From contig CAZMZP010000100.1 in NCBI GenBank assembly GCA_964570935.1, positions 1-31,646 on the forward strand: a stretch of DNA of 31,646 nucleotides. Reading direction: 5' to 3'. A program made the translations under genes and the position numbers. Source of the stretch: JAFGJU01 sp964570935 (lineage in GTDB: Bacteria > Eisenbacteria > RBG-16-71-46 > JAFGJU01). Every line of letters starts with the position of its first letter. Position 1 is the first letter of the stretch. Below, piece after piece: positions 22,597 through 30,564 of the stretch. Below the pieces are notes generated by a model. It was not told where the DNA came from, did not search any database, and was given only the letters and a program-made list of their open reading frames with translations.

Positions 22597-23028
22597 ATGA
22601 AGTTCACCAGCACTGAATTCGGCTACCTGGCGCGGCTCGAGCCCGGCGAGGAGATAGTCGCCACGCTGTCCAATTTCGTGAAGGCCAGGGACATCGGAAC
22701 GGCGAGCATCAGCGGCATAGGTGCGGCCGGCGAGCTCAGCATCGGCTACTTCGACCGGTCCAGGAAGGAGTACGTCAAGAGGGAGCTGAGCGGGGAGTAC
22801 GAGATCCTGAGCCTCACCGGCAATGTCTCGCACGTCGCCGGAGAGCCCTGGGTGCACGCCCACGTGGTGCTCTCCGGCCTCGATTTCGCCGCGGTCGGAG
22901 GGCATCTGTTTTCGGGCAAGGTCACGGTCACAGTGGAGCTGGCCCTGGTAGTCAGCTACGAGAGAATCGAACGAAAGGAAGACCCCGCCAGCGGGTTCCG
23001 GCATCTCGAGCTCGACCATTCGCTGTGA
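22597..23028 (+). CDS. PPC/DUF296 domain protein
   Basis: A 143-residue single-domain protein of the plant-and-prokaryote conserved (PPC, DUF296) family. Recognisable parts are the start FGYLARLEPGEEIVATLSNF, the ASISGIGAAGELSIGYFD strand-turn, NVSHVAGEPWVHAHVVLSG with the histidines that bind metal in some homologues, and the GGHLFSGKVTVTVEL end. In plants the domain is joined to AT-hooks; no AT-hook is present here, so DNA binding should not be assumed. Bacterial members are mostly uncharacterised. The ATG follows AAGGAGG closely. asd follows after 69 bases and may be co-transcribed. Confidence 0.85.
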   Translation: MKFTSTEFGYLARLEPGEEIVATLSNFVKARDIGTASISGIGAAGELSIGYFDRSRKEYVKRELSGEYEILSLTGNVSHVAGEPWVHAHVVLSGLDFAAVGGHLFSGKVTVTVELALVVSYERIERKEDPASGFRHLELDHSL

Positions 23029-23097
23029 GCTGAATCGGCAAATGCGGCCGGCGTGAAGCGGGGTTTCGCCACTCGACCAGGAGGATAATCCAACGCG

Positions 23098-24120
23098 ATG
23101 CGCAGGTACAGAACGGCAGTAGTCGGAGCCACCGGCGCGGTGGGCCGTGAGCTGATAAAGACGCTGGAGCAGCGCGGGTTTCCGGTGGAGGAACTGGTGT
23201 TGTTCGCGTCTTGCAGGATAGAGGGAAGGTTCCTGGAGTTCGACGGGAGGAAAGTCCCCGTCAGACCGCTCGAGGCGTCCGCTCTCGGCGGGATAGAAGT
23301 CGCCTTCTTCTCGGCGGGCGGCGCGGTGAGCAAGGAGTTCGCGCCGCTGTTTGCCGCGCAGGGTGCCCTCGTGGTCGACAACAGCAGCGCCTTCAGGCAG
23401 GACGGGAACATACCCCTGGTGATTCCGGAGTTGAACGGAAGGGAAGTGGTGGGCAGAACCGGCATCGTGGCCAACCCCAACTGCTCCACCGTGCAGCTGG
23501 TGCTGGCCGTGGAACCGCTCCGGCGGCTCTGGGGCCTGAGACAGCTCTTCGTGGCCACGTACCAGTCGGTTTCCGGAACGGGCGGCAGGGCGATGCAGGA
23601 GCTGGCTCAGCAGTCGCGCTCGTTCATGGACGGTGCGACTTTGGAACGGGCAGTGTATCCGCACCAGATAGCGTTCAACCTCTTCCCGCACATCGGGGAT
23701 TTCGGAGAGGACGGGCTCAACGTGGAGGAAAGGAAGGTCGTGTACGAGACGCGCCGCTTCCTCGGGGACGAGTCTCTCGAGGTGAACGTCACGACAGTGC
23801 GCGTGCCGGTGTTCCGCTGTCACAGCGAGGCGGTCGTGGCGGTCACGAAGGAGAAGACGTCCGCCTCGGCGGTGAAACAGGCGCTGCGCTCGGCCCCGGG
23901 CGTGAGCCTCGTCGACGGCCAGGACGCCGCCTCCTACGTGACTCCGGTGTTCGCCGAGGGCCGCGACGAGGTGTTCGTGGGCAGAGTCAGGGACGCCTAT
24001 CCCGAAGGCCACGGAATCGCCATGTGGGTGGTGTCGGACAACCTGAGAAAGGGAGCGGCGTTGAACGCGGTCCAGATCGCCGAGGTGGCGTTTGGGCTGT
24101 CGCCGGTGCACGCCGCATAG
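23098..24120 (+). CDS. asd: Aspartate-semialdehyde dehydrogenase
   Basis: A 340-residue enzyme that reduces aspartyl phosphate to aspartate semialdehyde, feeding lysine, threonine, methionine and diaminopimelate synthesis. The NADP-binding loop GATGAVG (10-16) is followed by DNSSAFRQDGNIPLVIPELN, and the catalytic cysteine is C129 in NPNCSTVQL. YQSVSGTGGRAMQEL and VPVFRCHSEAV are typical of the bacterial type. Length matches the family. AGGAGG lies about 12 bases before the ATG. No other genes of the pathway are nearby. Confidence 0.95.
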   Translation: MRRYRTAVVGATGAVGRELIKTLEQRGFPVEELVLFASCRIEGRFLEFDGRKVPVRPLEASALGGIEVAFFSAGGAVSKEFAPLFAAQGALVVDNSSAFRQDGNIPLVIPELNGREVVGRTGIVANPNCSTVQLVLAVEPLRRLWGLRQLFVATYQSVSGTGGRAMQELAQQSRSFMDGATLERAVYPHQIAFNLFPHIGDFGEDGLNVEERKVVYETRRFLGDESLEVNVTTVRVPVFRCHSEAVVAVTKEKTSASAVKQALRSAPGVSLVDGQDAASYVTPVFAEGRDEVFVGRVRDAYPEGHGIAMWVVSDNLRKGAALNAVQIAEVAFGLSPVHAA

Positions 24121-24169
24121 GCACGCCGGCACATTGCTCCTGGATTCTACGTCTTCGTGAGGTGTCTTG

Positions 24170-24811
24170 ATGGACGAGATAGTGAAGTCTTACTTGTCGA
24201 ACATCGTTGAACGGACTGTCTCCGCGCTCGAAGAACGCGGGTTCAGCGCCTTCGCGGCATCGAGCAAGGAAGAGGCGAAGGAGAAGGTGCTGGACCTCGT
24301 CCCGGCCGGCGCGCGCGTCGGAGCCGGCGGCTCGGTGACGCTGCGCGAGCTGGGCATAGTGGAGGCGCTTCTCGCACGCGGCCACACGGTGTACGAAGGC
24401 TGGGGGCCGCAGCAGTCACAGCCCAAGGACTTCGACTTTCGCAAGGCCCACCTGACGTGCGACGTGTTCCTTACCAGCTCCAACGCCATCACGTCTGACG
24501 GTGACCTGGTCAACGTCGACGGAGTGGGGAACAGAGTGGCGGCGATGATATTCGGGCCGGAGAAGGTGATAGTCGTCGCCGGCTGCAACAAGATCGTGCC
24601 CGACCTGGACTCGGCCATCCAGCGCATCAGGAACGTGGCCGCTCCGTTGAACGCGAAGCGGCTGGACCTGAAGACGCCGTGTGTCAAGACCGGCTACTGC
24701 GTTGACTGCACGTCGCCCGATAACATCTGTCGCGTCACGACCATAATATCCCGCAAGCCCCGGAGGACGGACATCAGCGTCGTCCTCGTGCCCGAACAGC
24801 TGGGGTACTAG
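24170..24811 (+). CDS. LUD domain (LutC/DUF162-like) protein
   Basis: A 213-residue protein of the lactate-utilisation (LUD) superfamily. Visible features are ARVGAGGSVTLRELGIVEAL, DVFLTSSNAITSDGDLVNVD, RVAAMIFGPEKVIVVAGCNK and a cysteine-rich segment, CVKTGYCVDCTSPDNIC. The stand-alone members that carry this cysteine cluster are widespread and poorly understood, unlike LutC, which works with LutA and LutB; neither partner is here. I start at ATG 24170, with GAGGTG six bases before it, rather than the adjacent TTG at 24167. It lies 49 bases after asd on the same strand. The convergent slipin gene ends 17 bases after it. Confidence 0.85.
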   Translation: MDEIVKSYLSNIVERTVSALEERGFSAFAASSKEEAKEKVLDLVPAGARVGAGGSVTLRELGIVEALLARGHTVYEGWGPQQSQPKDFDFRKAHLTCDVFLTSSNAITSDGDLVNVDGVGNRVAAMIFGPEKVIVVAGCNKIVPDLDSAIQRIRNVAAPLNAKRLDLKTPCVKTGYCVDCTSPDNICRVTTIISRKPRRTDISVVLVPEQLGY

Positions 24812-24828
24812 GGCGCGACTCTAGCCCG

Positions 24829-25596
24829 CTATTGCGCCCCGCCGCCCAGGGCCGCTCTGGCCTTCTTCAGGAACGGCTCGAACAGGTCTATCGGCACCGG
24901 GAATATGGTCGTGGAGTTGTTCTCCGATGCCACTTCCCGCAGCGTCTGTAAATACCTGAGCTGAAGGGCACTCGGGAACTCGGACATTATCTTTGCTGCG
25001 TCTGTCAGTTTCTGAGCAGCCTGGTACTCGCCCTCGGCGTTGATGACTTTCGCTCTTCTTTCCCTCTCGGCCTCGGCCTGCTTCGCCATGGCCCGCTGCA
25101 TCTCCTGAGGCAGATCCACGTGCTTCACCTCGACCGACGAGACTTTGATGCCCCAGGCGTCCGTGTGCCTGTCCAGAATGGTCTGGAGCTGCGCGTTTAT
25201 GCGATCCCTGTCAGTGAGCAGATGGTCCAGGTCTCCCTGGCCTATCACACTTCTTAGAGTAGTCTGCGCCAGCTGGGACGTGGCGAAGAGATAGTTCTCC
25301 ACCTCCACGATGGCCTTCTCCGGGTACATGACCCTGAAGTAGACGACCGCGTTGACCTTTATGGACACGTTGTCCCTGGTAATGACGTCCTGAGGCGGCA
25401 CGTCCATGACCACCGTGCGGAGGCTCACCTTGACCATCCGGTCCACGATGGGTATCAGTACGAAGATACCGGGCCCCCTTGCGCCGACCAGTCTGCCCAG
25501 CCTGAACACGACGCCTCTCTCGTATTCCCTGAGAATCTTGACCGCGCTCATTATGATCAGGAGCAGGATGATGATTAGAGTACTGGTGACTGCCAT
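24829..25596 (-). CDS. Slipin / stomatin-like SPFH (band 7) membrane protein
   Basis: A 255-residue membrane-anchored protein. One N-terminal hydrophobic segment (about 3-20) is followed by the SPFH domain, with EYERGVVFRLGRLVGARGPG and VPPQDVITRDNVSIKVNAVV, and then a charged helical region containing MAKQAEAERERRAKVINAEG, the classic stomatin coiled coil. These proteins form oligomeric rings that organise membrane microdomains. Upstream on the same strand is nfeD, whose protease domain is known to cleave partner stomatins in archaea. AAGGAGGT lies five bases before the ATG at 25596, so the longer frame to 25656 is not used. Confidence 0.93.
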   Translation of the reverse strand: MAVTSTLIIILLLIIMSAVKILREYERGVVFRLGRLVGARGPGIFVLIPIVDRMVKVSLRTVVMDVPPQDVITRDNVSIKVNAVVYFRVMYPEKAIVEVENYLFATSQLAQTTLRSVIGQGDLDHLLTDRDRINAQLQTILDRHTDAWGIKVSSVEVKHVDLPQEMQRAMAKQAEAERERRAKVINAEGEYQAAQKLTDAAKIMSEFPSALQLRYLQTLREVASENNSTTIFPVPIDLFEPFLKKARAALGGGAQ

Positions 25597-25627
25597 GACA
25601 ACCTCCTTGTGACCACGCACCCGACGA

Positions 25628-25674
25628 GGCATCTTCGACCGCGGGCCGGTCCTCACCGGTCCGTCGGCGATGCC
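25628..25674. repeat. Nested inverted repeat between nfeD and the slipin gene
   Basis: GGCATC (25628-25633) pairs with GATGCC (25669-25674), and inside them CCGGT and ACCGG form a second stem around CCTC. The element fills much of the 92-bp gap in the nfeD-slipin mRNA. There is no T run on the transcribed strand. Confidence 0.5.
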
Positions 25675-25688
25675 CCGCCGCGCTTCGC

Positions 25689-27020
25689 TTACTCAGTGAA
25701 CTTCTCGACTATCAACCTGAAACCTTCCACCGCCTTCACCCTGACGGCGTCACCGACGTTGAGCGTGTCGGGACCCTTTGCGTCCCAGAGCTCGCCGTGC
25801 ACGAACACCTTCCAGCCGCCGTCAGACCGGGCCGTCACGCTTCCGACCTCACCCACAAGGCCTCTCTTGCCGGTCGTGGGTTTCAGCCTCTGCGCCAGGA
25901 TGCCCTTTGCCACCGCGAACGTGAAGAACGCCGTCGTGGCCACGGTCGCGGCCACGATGATCTGCCATGAGATTCTGGCGTAGGGCTCGGGAGACTCCAA
26001 CAGCATCACGGAACCCAGCGCCATGCAGATCACTCCCCCGACGGAGAGGAGTCCGTAGCTTGTGACCTTGATCTCCGCGATGAACAGCACTATCGCGAGC
26101 AGAATGAGCAGAAGACCGGCGTAGTTTACCGGCAGGGTCTGCAGCGCGTAGAGGGAGAGCAGGATGAAGATGCCGCCGAGCACGCCGGGCAGTATGCTGC
26201 CGGGGTTCGAGAGCTCAAAGAATATACCGTAGATCCCCAGTATGAGAAGAATGTACGCGATGTTGGGGTCCGAGATGACGTTCAGGATTCTGAATCTCAA
26301 GTTCATCCTCAGCTCTTCGACGTCCAGGTCCTTCGTGCTGAGCTTTCTCGGCCCGGAGGGAAGCTGAACTTCGCGACCGTCGAGCTTCTCGAGCAGCTCG
26401 CTCAAGCTTCCGCAGACGAGGTCCGCCACGTTGAGATCGAGTGCCTCAGCCTCGGTGACGGACACGCTCTTCCTGACCGCGTCCTCGGCCCATTCCTCGT
26501 TCCTGCCGTGCTGTCTGGCGATGGTCTTGATGTAGGCGGCCGAGTCGTTGACTATCTTGTCGGTCATTGTGCTGTCAGGCTGCTCTCCTCCCAGTCCTAC
26601 CGGGTGGGCCGCGCCGATGTTAGTGCCGGGCGCCATTGCCACGACGTGGCAGGCGAGCGAGATGAAGACTCCTGCCGAGGCCGCCCGTGACCCTGACGGC
26701 GCCACGTACACGACCACCGGCACTTCTGAGGACAGGATGGTCTTGACTATTTGACGCGTGGATTCCAGCAGGCCGCCGGGGGTGTCGAGGCGGATTATGA
26801 TGCATTCAGCGCGCGCTTGCCGGGCCTTGTCTATTGACTGAATGATGAACGCCGACGAGGCGGGGTTTATGACTCCGCTGACTTCCACCAGGTAGACGAC
26901 GCCCGCGGAAGAGCGCGTGCTTTCATCGCGGGCCGCTTCGGTGCGGACTGCGCCGGCGTTCAAGAGGGCGGCCCCGGCTACGATCAGAATGAGCGGAAAA
27001 ACGAGCTTCGCTATTCTCAT
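25689..27020 (-). CDS. NfeD family membrane-bound ClpP-class serine protease
   Basis: A 443-residue protein of the long NfeD type. A signal/anchor segment (1-30) is followed by a ClpP-like protease domain (about 40-230), with IIRLDTPGGLLESTRQIV, the catalytic serine S115 in SRAASAGVF and a lysine, K155, at the spacing expected for the Ser-Lys dyad of the archaeal 1510-N protease. Four to five membrane helices follow (about 265-385), then a C-terminal OB-fold domain (about 390-443: GLVGEVGSVTAR, WKVFVHGELW). It probably processes the slipin encoded next to it. AAGGA sits seven bases before the ATG at 27020; the frame is open to 27560, but that part shows no protein-like composition. Confidence 0.93.
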   Translation of the reverse strand: MRIAKLVFPLILIVAGAALLNAGAVRTEAARDESTRSSAGVVYLVEVSGVINPASSAFIIQSIDKARQARAECIIIRLDTPGGLLESTRQIVKTILSSEVPVVVYVAPSGSRAASAGVFISLACHVVAMAPGTNIGAAHPVGLGGEQPDSTMTDKIVNDSAAYIKTIARQHGRNEEWAEDAVRKSVSVTEAEALDLNVADLVCGSLSELLEKLDGREVQLPSGPRKLSTKDLDVEELRMNLRFRILNVISDPNIAYILLILGIYGIFFELSNPGSILPGVLGGIFILLSLYALQTLPVNYAGLLLILLAIVLFIAEIKVTSYGLLSVGGVICMALGSVMLLESPEPYARISWQIIVAATVATTAFFTFAVAKGILAQRLKPTTGKRGLVGEVGSVTARSDGGWKVFVHGELWDAKGPDTLNVGDAVRVKAVEGFRLIVEKFTE

Positions 27021-27072
27021 TTCAGAATCCTTCCCGGGAAGACTTTCCCTGTCAGGGCACCTGTTGAAGGAG

Positions 27073-27101
27073 AGACTAGCACCGGGCGGCGCGGCAGTCA
27101 A
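27073..27101 (-). promoter_or_regulatory. Sigma-70-type promoter of the nfeD-slipin operon
   Basis: On the minus strand, TTGACT (27096-27101), a 17-nt spacer and TAGTCT (27073-27078). Transcription would start near 27066, about 46 bases before nfeD. Confidence 0.6.
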
Positions 27102-27152
27102 TCGGCGCATTTGGCGGCCCGCGCGGGTAGTTCCGGGAGGTCCCGCGCTCAT

Positions 27153-27181
27153 TTGCGTCCGGCCCGGGGGTCGTGTAGTAT
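27153..27181 (+). promoter_or_regulatory. Possible sigma-70-type promoter of the PfkB kinase gene
   Basis: TTGCGT (27153-27158), a 17-nt spacer and TAGTAT (27176-27181). Transcription would start near 27188, 25 bases before the ATG. The -35 box is weak. Confidence 0.45.
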
Positions 27182-27212
27182 TCGGGCTGGCGTTCGCGAA
27201 AAGGATGCACTG

Positions 27213-28148
27213 ATGAATACTGCTCGACCCTCTGCCGCCGGCCACGTGTTTGACGTCGTGGGCCTCGGCTACACTGCGACGGACTACCTGGCGATAGTGC
27301 CGCACCTTCCTCAGCTCGACACCAAATTGGAGACTAGCTGCCTCTCGATACAGGGCGGCGGGCCCGTGGCCACAGCGATGGTCACCGTGCGCAGGCTCGG
27401 CCTTCGGCCTCTCTACGTCGGTAAGGTAGGGGACGACGACTTCGGCAGGTTCATGTTGAAGGAGCTGGAGAAGGAGGGAGTGGACGTCACAAAAGTGATA
27501 TGCGAGAAGGGCGCCACCTCGCAGTTCGCCTTCATCATGGTCGATGCCGAGCGGGGCCACCGCACAATCGTCTGGACGAGGGGCACGGTGAGCAGGCTGA
27601 GTAGAGGCGAGGCCGACCTGAGCGCGCTAGACCACTGCCGTTGTCTCATGCTGGACGACCTGGAGACGGAAGCCGGGATTGAGGCGGCCGCGAGGGCACG
27701 CGGTTTGGGCATTCCGATCGTGTTGGACGCGGGCAGCGTCCGGGAGGGCATGGCCGAGCTCGTGCCTATGTGCGACTACGTGGTTGCGAGCAGTCATTTC
27801 GGAACACAGTACACCGGCTCGGACGACCCGCTCTCGGCGGCCAGGTTGATCCACGAAAGGACGCACAGAATCGCGGTCGTCACCGCGGGAGAGAGGGGCT
27901 CCTTCTGCGCCGGGCCCCAGGGGAGTTTCGGGAAGAAGGGCTTCAAAGTCCGCGCGGTCGACACGACGGGCGCCGGCGACGTTTTCCACGGCGCGTTCGC
28001 GGTGGGGATTCTCAAGGGCTGGGACCTGCCCACGGTTCTCGAGTTTTCCAATGCCGTCGCGGCCATGAAGTGCACGAAGCTCGGGGGAAGACCGGGGATT
28101 CCGACGCTTGACGAGGCGCTGGAGTTCCTGAAGCTCCACTCCGGCTGA
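27213..28148 (+). CDS. PfkB family carbohydrate kinase (ribokinase-like)
   Basis: A 311-residue sugar/nucleoside kinase of the ribokinase family. The N-terminal signature GGGPVATAMVTVRRLG (48-63) and the ATP-site signature DTTGAGDVFHGAF (250-262), with catalytic base D256, are both intact. The substrate cannot be told: fructose, ribose, KDG and adenosine kinases share these motifs. DDLETE and VLDAGSVREG in the middle are family-typical turns. AAGGA lies about eight bases before the ATG; earlier in-frame starts back to 27111 lack a ribosome site. A strong hairpin follows the stop. Confidence 0.9.
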   Translation: MNTARPSAAGHVFDVVGLGYTATDYLAIVPHLPQLDTKLETSCLSIQGGGPVATAMVTVRRLGLRPLYVGKVGDDDFGRFMLKELEKEGVDVTKVICEKGATSQFAFIMVDAERGHRTIVWTRGTVSRLSRGEADLSALDHCRCLMLDDLETEAGIEAAARARGLGIPIVLDAGSVREGMAELVPMCDYVVASSHFGTQYTGSDDPLSAARLIHERTHRIAVVTAGERGSFCAGPQGSFGKKGFKVRAVDTTGAGDVFHGAFAVGILKGWDLPTVLEFSNAVAAMKCTKLGGRPGIPTLDEALEFLKLHSG

Positions 28149-28181
28149 GAGCCGGGCCAGGTCGGGAGCTGGCCCGGGCTC
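28149..28181 (+). terminator. Strong hairpin after the PfkB gene (possible terminator)
   Basis: GAGCCGGGCCAG (28149-28160), an 8-nt loop, then CTGGCCCGGGCTC (28169-28181): a 12-bp stem with one bulged G, beginning at the first base after the stop codon. No clean T run follows, so it may be a weak terminator or an mRNA-protecting hairpin. Confidence 0.5.
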
Positions 28182-28205
28182 AGGCCTGGTTTCTGCCGAG
28201 GCTTC

Positions 28206-28220
28206 AACCTCGCGGAGGTT
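28206..28220 (+). promoter_or_regulatory. Inverted repeat covering the ribosome site of the HDAC-like gene
   Basis: AACCTC-GCG-GAGGTT is a perfect 6-bp inverted repeat. Its right arm contains the GGAGG ribosome site of the gene starting at 28226, so folding would hide the site. Whether this is used for control is unknown. Confidence 0.45.
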
Positions 28221-28225
28221 CCACC

Positions 28226-29134
28226 ATGCGCGCTGCGTATTCAGACAGGTTCTTCGCCGACATAGGCGAGCACGTCTTCCCGATGGAGAAATACGGCCTG
28301 GTCAAGGAACGACTCGTGGCCGAAGGAGTACTTTCACCCGACGACCTCGTCGATCCAGAGCCCGTCACGGAGGCGGATATGCTCCTCGTCCACGAGGCCG
28401 GTTACATCAGAAAGCTGACGCACAACCTGCTCACGCCGATGGAAGTGGCCGTTTTGGAGATACCGTTCTCGCCGGCCGTGTTCAAAGCCTCAGCGCTGAT
28501 GGCGGGCGGCACGCTGGCGGCCGCGCGTATCGCGCTCGAGGACGGCATGGGCGCGAGCATAGGCGGCGGATTCCATCACGCGTTTCCGGACCACGGGGAA
28601 GGATTCTGCGTTTTGAACGATGTGGGCATCGCGGTCAGGAGACTGATGGCCGGCAACCAAGTCGCAAGGGTGCTGATAGTCGACTGCGACCTCCACCAGG
28701 GCAACGGGACCGCGGCGATCTTCAATGATCGTGAGGACGTCTTCACGTTCTCCATCCACCAGGAGGACAACTATCCGTTCATCAAGCAGGAGAGCACCGT
28801 CGACATCGGGCTCCGCGACGGCGCCGACGGAGTGGAGTACAACGCTTATCTGCTCAAGACTCTCCCTCAGATCTTCTGGACGTTCAGGCCGGAGCTCGTC
28901 GTGTACCTGGCCGGCGCCGACCCGTATGAGCAAGACCAGCTGGGCGCGCTCAAGCTCACCAAGGACGATTTGCACCAGAGAGACAGAATTGTGATGTCGC
29001 TCTCACGGGATTCCGACGTCCCGGTCTGCGTCCTGCTGGCCGGAGGTTACGCTCTCGACGTACGCGACACGGTGGACATCCACTGCAGCACGATAGTCAC
29101 CGCGAAGGAGCTGTCCGGCGGGAGCCGCAGATGA
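28226..29134 (+). CDS. Histone deacetylase-family zinc hydrolase
   Basis: A 302-residue arginase/deacetylase-fold protein. All key sites are present: GGGFHHAFPDH with H117-H118, DCDLHQGNG with the zinc ligands D155 and H157, the third zinc ligand D232 in GADPYEQD, and the transition-state tyrosine Y275 in GGY. Bacterial relatives act on acetylated polyamines, small molecules or proteins; here the substrate is unknown. Its shape (FPMEKYGLVKERL at the start and a compact C-terminus) resembles the bacterial class-IV-like group. Its ribosome site lies in an inverted repeat. Its stop overlaps the next start (ATGA), so it is coupled to the Mut7-C gene. Confidence 0.92.
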   Translation: MRAAYSDRFFADIGEHVFPMEKYGLVKERLVAEGVLSPDDLVDPEPVTEADMLLVHEAGYIRKLTHNLLTPMEVAVLEIPFSPAVFKASALMAGGTLAAARIALEDGMGASIGGGFHHAFPDHGEGFCVLNDVGIAVRRLMAGNQVARVLIVDCDLHQGNGTAAIFNDREDVFTFSIHQEDNYPFIKQESTVDIGLRDGADGVEYNAYLLKTLPQIFWTFRPELVVYLAGADPYEQDQLGALKLTKDDLHQRDRIVMSLSRDSDVPVCVLLAGGYALDVRDTVDIHCSTIVTAKELSGGSRR

Positions 29135-29631
29135 GTGCTCAGGCGCGCGCAACTAGATTCCTGGTGGATTCGACCGCTGCGCGGCTTGCGCGCCGGCTCA
29201 GGTTCCTGGGGTACGACGCGGCTCTGGACAGGAGCGACAGTGATGCCGCTCTGCTGGCCAGAGCCCGCAGGGAGGGCCGGGTGCTGCTTACGAGGAAGAG
29301 AGCCCTGGGGGCGAGTTCGGCGTTGGGTGCCGCCGGCCCGGTGCTCCTGCTTTCGTCCGACTTCGTGTCCGACCAGCTCAGACAGGTGGCAGCCGAATTC
29401 GCGCTGACGCACGGTTTCGCGTCCAGGTGCACTGTGTGCAACTCCGAGCTCTGTCCGGTCTCCCGGGCCGCGGCGGACGGGAGAGTGCCGGAGTTTGTGT
29501 ACCAGAGCCGGAGCGAGTTCGCGTTCTGCGCGCGGTGCGACAAGTACTACTGGAAGGGAACACACTGGGAACACGCCGGTCTCGCGGCGTCCATTGCCCT
29601 GTCGCCCGGTCCTGAACGGAGTCATTCATGA
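29131..29631 (+). CDS. Mut7-C domain protein (PIN-like RNase fold with zinc ribbon)
   Basis: A 166-residue protein with a Mut7-C domain. The N-terminal half (about 8-80) has the PIN-like pattern: an early aspartate (FLVDSTAARLARRLRFLGYD, D13), then an acidic stretch, then RVLLTRKRAL. The C-terminal half carries a zinc ribbon with C100-x2-C103 and C133-x2-C136 (FCARCDKYYWKGTHWEH). The domain is named from animal exonuclease Mut-7 and is predicted to act on RNA, but bacterial members have little experimental support. The four-base overlaps with both neighbours show tight co-translation with the HDAC-like and DUF1848 genes. Confidence 0.85.
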   Translation: MSAQARATRFLVDSTAARLARRLRFLGYDAALDRSDSDAALLARARREGRVLLTRKRALGASSALGAAGPVLLLSSDFVSDQLRQVAAEFALTHGFASRCTVCNSELCPVSRAAADGRVPEFVYQSRSEFAFCARCDKYYWKGTHWEHAGLAASIALSPGPERSHS

Positions 29632-30434
29632 TCGTGGTCTCCGCCAGCCGCCGCATAGACATGGTCGGAACGGCGCCCGACACACTGTGCGGGGTCCTCA
29701 AGACGGAGCTCCCGCCGCCGTTGGTGCACACCCTGGTTGTGTGGACCAAGAACCCGGGCGCGGTGCTGGGGCACCCGGGCCTCCTACAGACGCTCCGCGG
29801 CTACGCGCAGGTCTTCTTCCACGTCACGATAACGGGCATGGGCGGGACGCGGTTGGAGCCGCTCTCGCCCGTCATGAACGAATCGCTCGCGGCGCTGGGG
29901 GCCGTAGTCGGACTGGCCGGGCTGCCCGAACGAGTGCGGGTCAGGTTCGACCCCGTGGTCCATCTGGTCCTGCCGGACGGCAGGCGCTACACAAACCTCC
30001 GGCACATCGGTGAGGTGGCTTCGGCGTGCGGACGGCTCGGGATTCCCGAGGTCGTAACCAGCTGGATGGAGATTTATCCCAAAGTGCGGAGGAGGCTGGA
30101 AGGGGTCGGCATCGCGTCCGCCGCCGTTTCCGAGGACACCGTCAGGACGGACGCCGCCTTCATGCTGGAGCGCTGCGACGCCGCGGGAGTCAGACTGACC
30201 GGCTGCTGCGCTCCTCCGCTGGAGAGCTCCAGGTGCATAGACGGAGAGCTCTTCAACAGGCTTCATCCTCTGGGTCGCAAGTGCTCCACCGCCAAAGCGC
30301 GAGGCCAGAGACCTCTCTGCACGTGCTCCACCAGCCGGGACATAGGATGGTACACGGCGTGCGCGCACGGGTGTCTCTACTGCTACGCCAACCCCGCCAA
30401 GGCGGAGGACGCCGGGGGACTCTGGCCGGAGTGA
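29628..30434 (+). CDS. DUF1848 family protein with C-terminal CX3CX2C cluster
   Basis: A 268-residue DUF1848 protein. The beginning IVVSASRRIDM is highly typical. The middle contains VVWTKNP and VRVRFDPVV, and the end has C231-x-C233, then a DIG-Y stretch, then C245-x3-C249-x2-C252 followed by YAN. The CX3CX2C arrangement equals the [4Fe-4S] binding motif of radical SAM enzymes, but at the C-terminus instead of the N-terminus, as known for this family. The reaction is not known to me. The ATG overlaps the Mut7-C stop by four bases, and 130 bases separate it from the methyltransferase gene, which has its own promoter. Confidence 0.88.
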   Translation: MIVVSASRRIDMVGTAPDTLCGVLKTELPPPLVHTLVVWTKNPGAVLGHPGLLQTLRGYAQVFFHVTITGMGGTRLEPLSPVMNESLAALGAVVGLAGLPERVRVRFDPVVHLVLPDGRRYTNLRHIGEVASACGRLGIPEVVTSWMEIYPKVRRRLEGVGIASAAVSEDTVRTDAAFMLERCDAAGVRLTGCCAPPLESSRCIDGELFNRLHPLGRKCSTAKARGQRPLCTCSTSRDIGWYTACAHGCLYCYANPAKAEDAGGLWPE

Positions 30435-30493
30435 AAGCCACCGCAAGCGACTGCCGCAGGCACCGCCCGACCCGGCCTCAGGGCCGCGGCCGC

Positions 30494-30522
30494 TTGACTC
30501 CGGCTGACTGGTGCCCTATCCT
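30494..30522 (+). promoter_or_regulatory. Sigma-70-type promoter for the methyltransferase-bshC operon
   Basis: TTGACT (30494-30499), a 17-nt spacer and TATCCT (30517-30522). Transcription would start near 30529, about 36 bases before the ATG at 30565. Confidence 0.6.
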
Positions 30523-30564
30523 CTGAGGTTGTGAGTCTCCTCCCCTGCGAGAAGGGCCGCCCCC

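Noticed and set aside
22528..24132. 534-codon minus-strand frame opposite the DUF296 and asd genes
   Set aside because: asd and DUF296 on the plus strand are unmistakable; the antisense frame is histidine/arginine-rich shadow coding.
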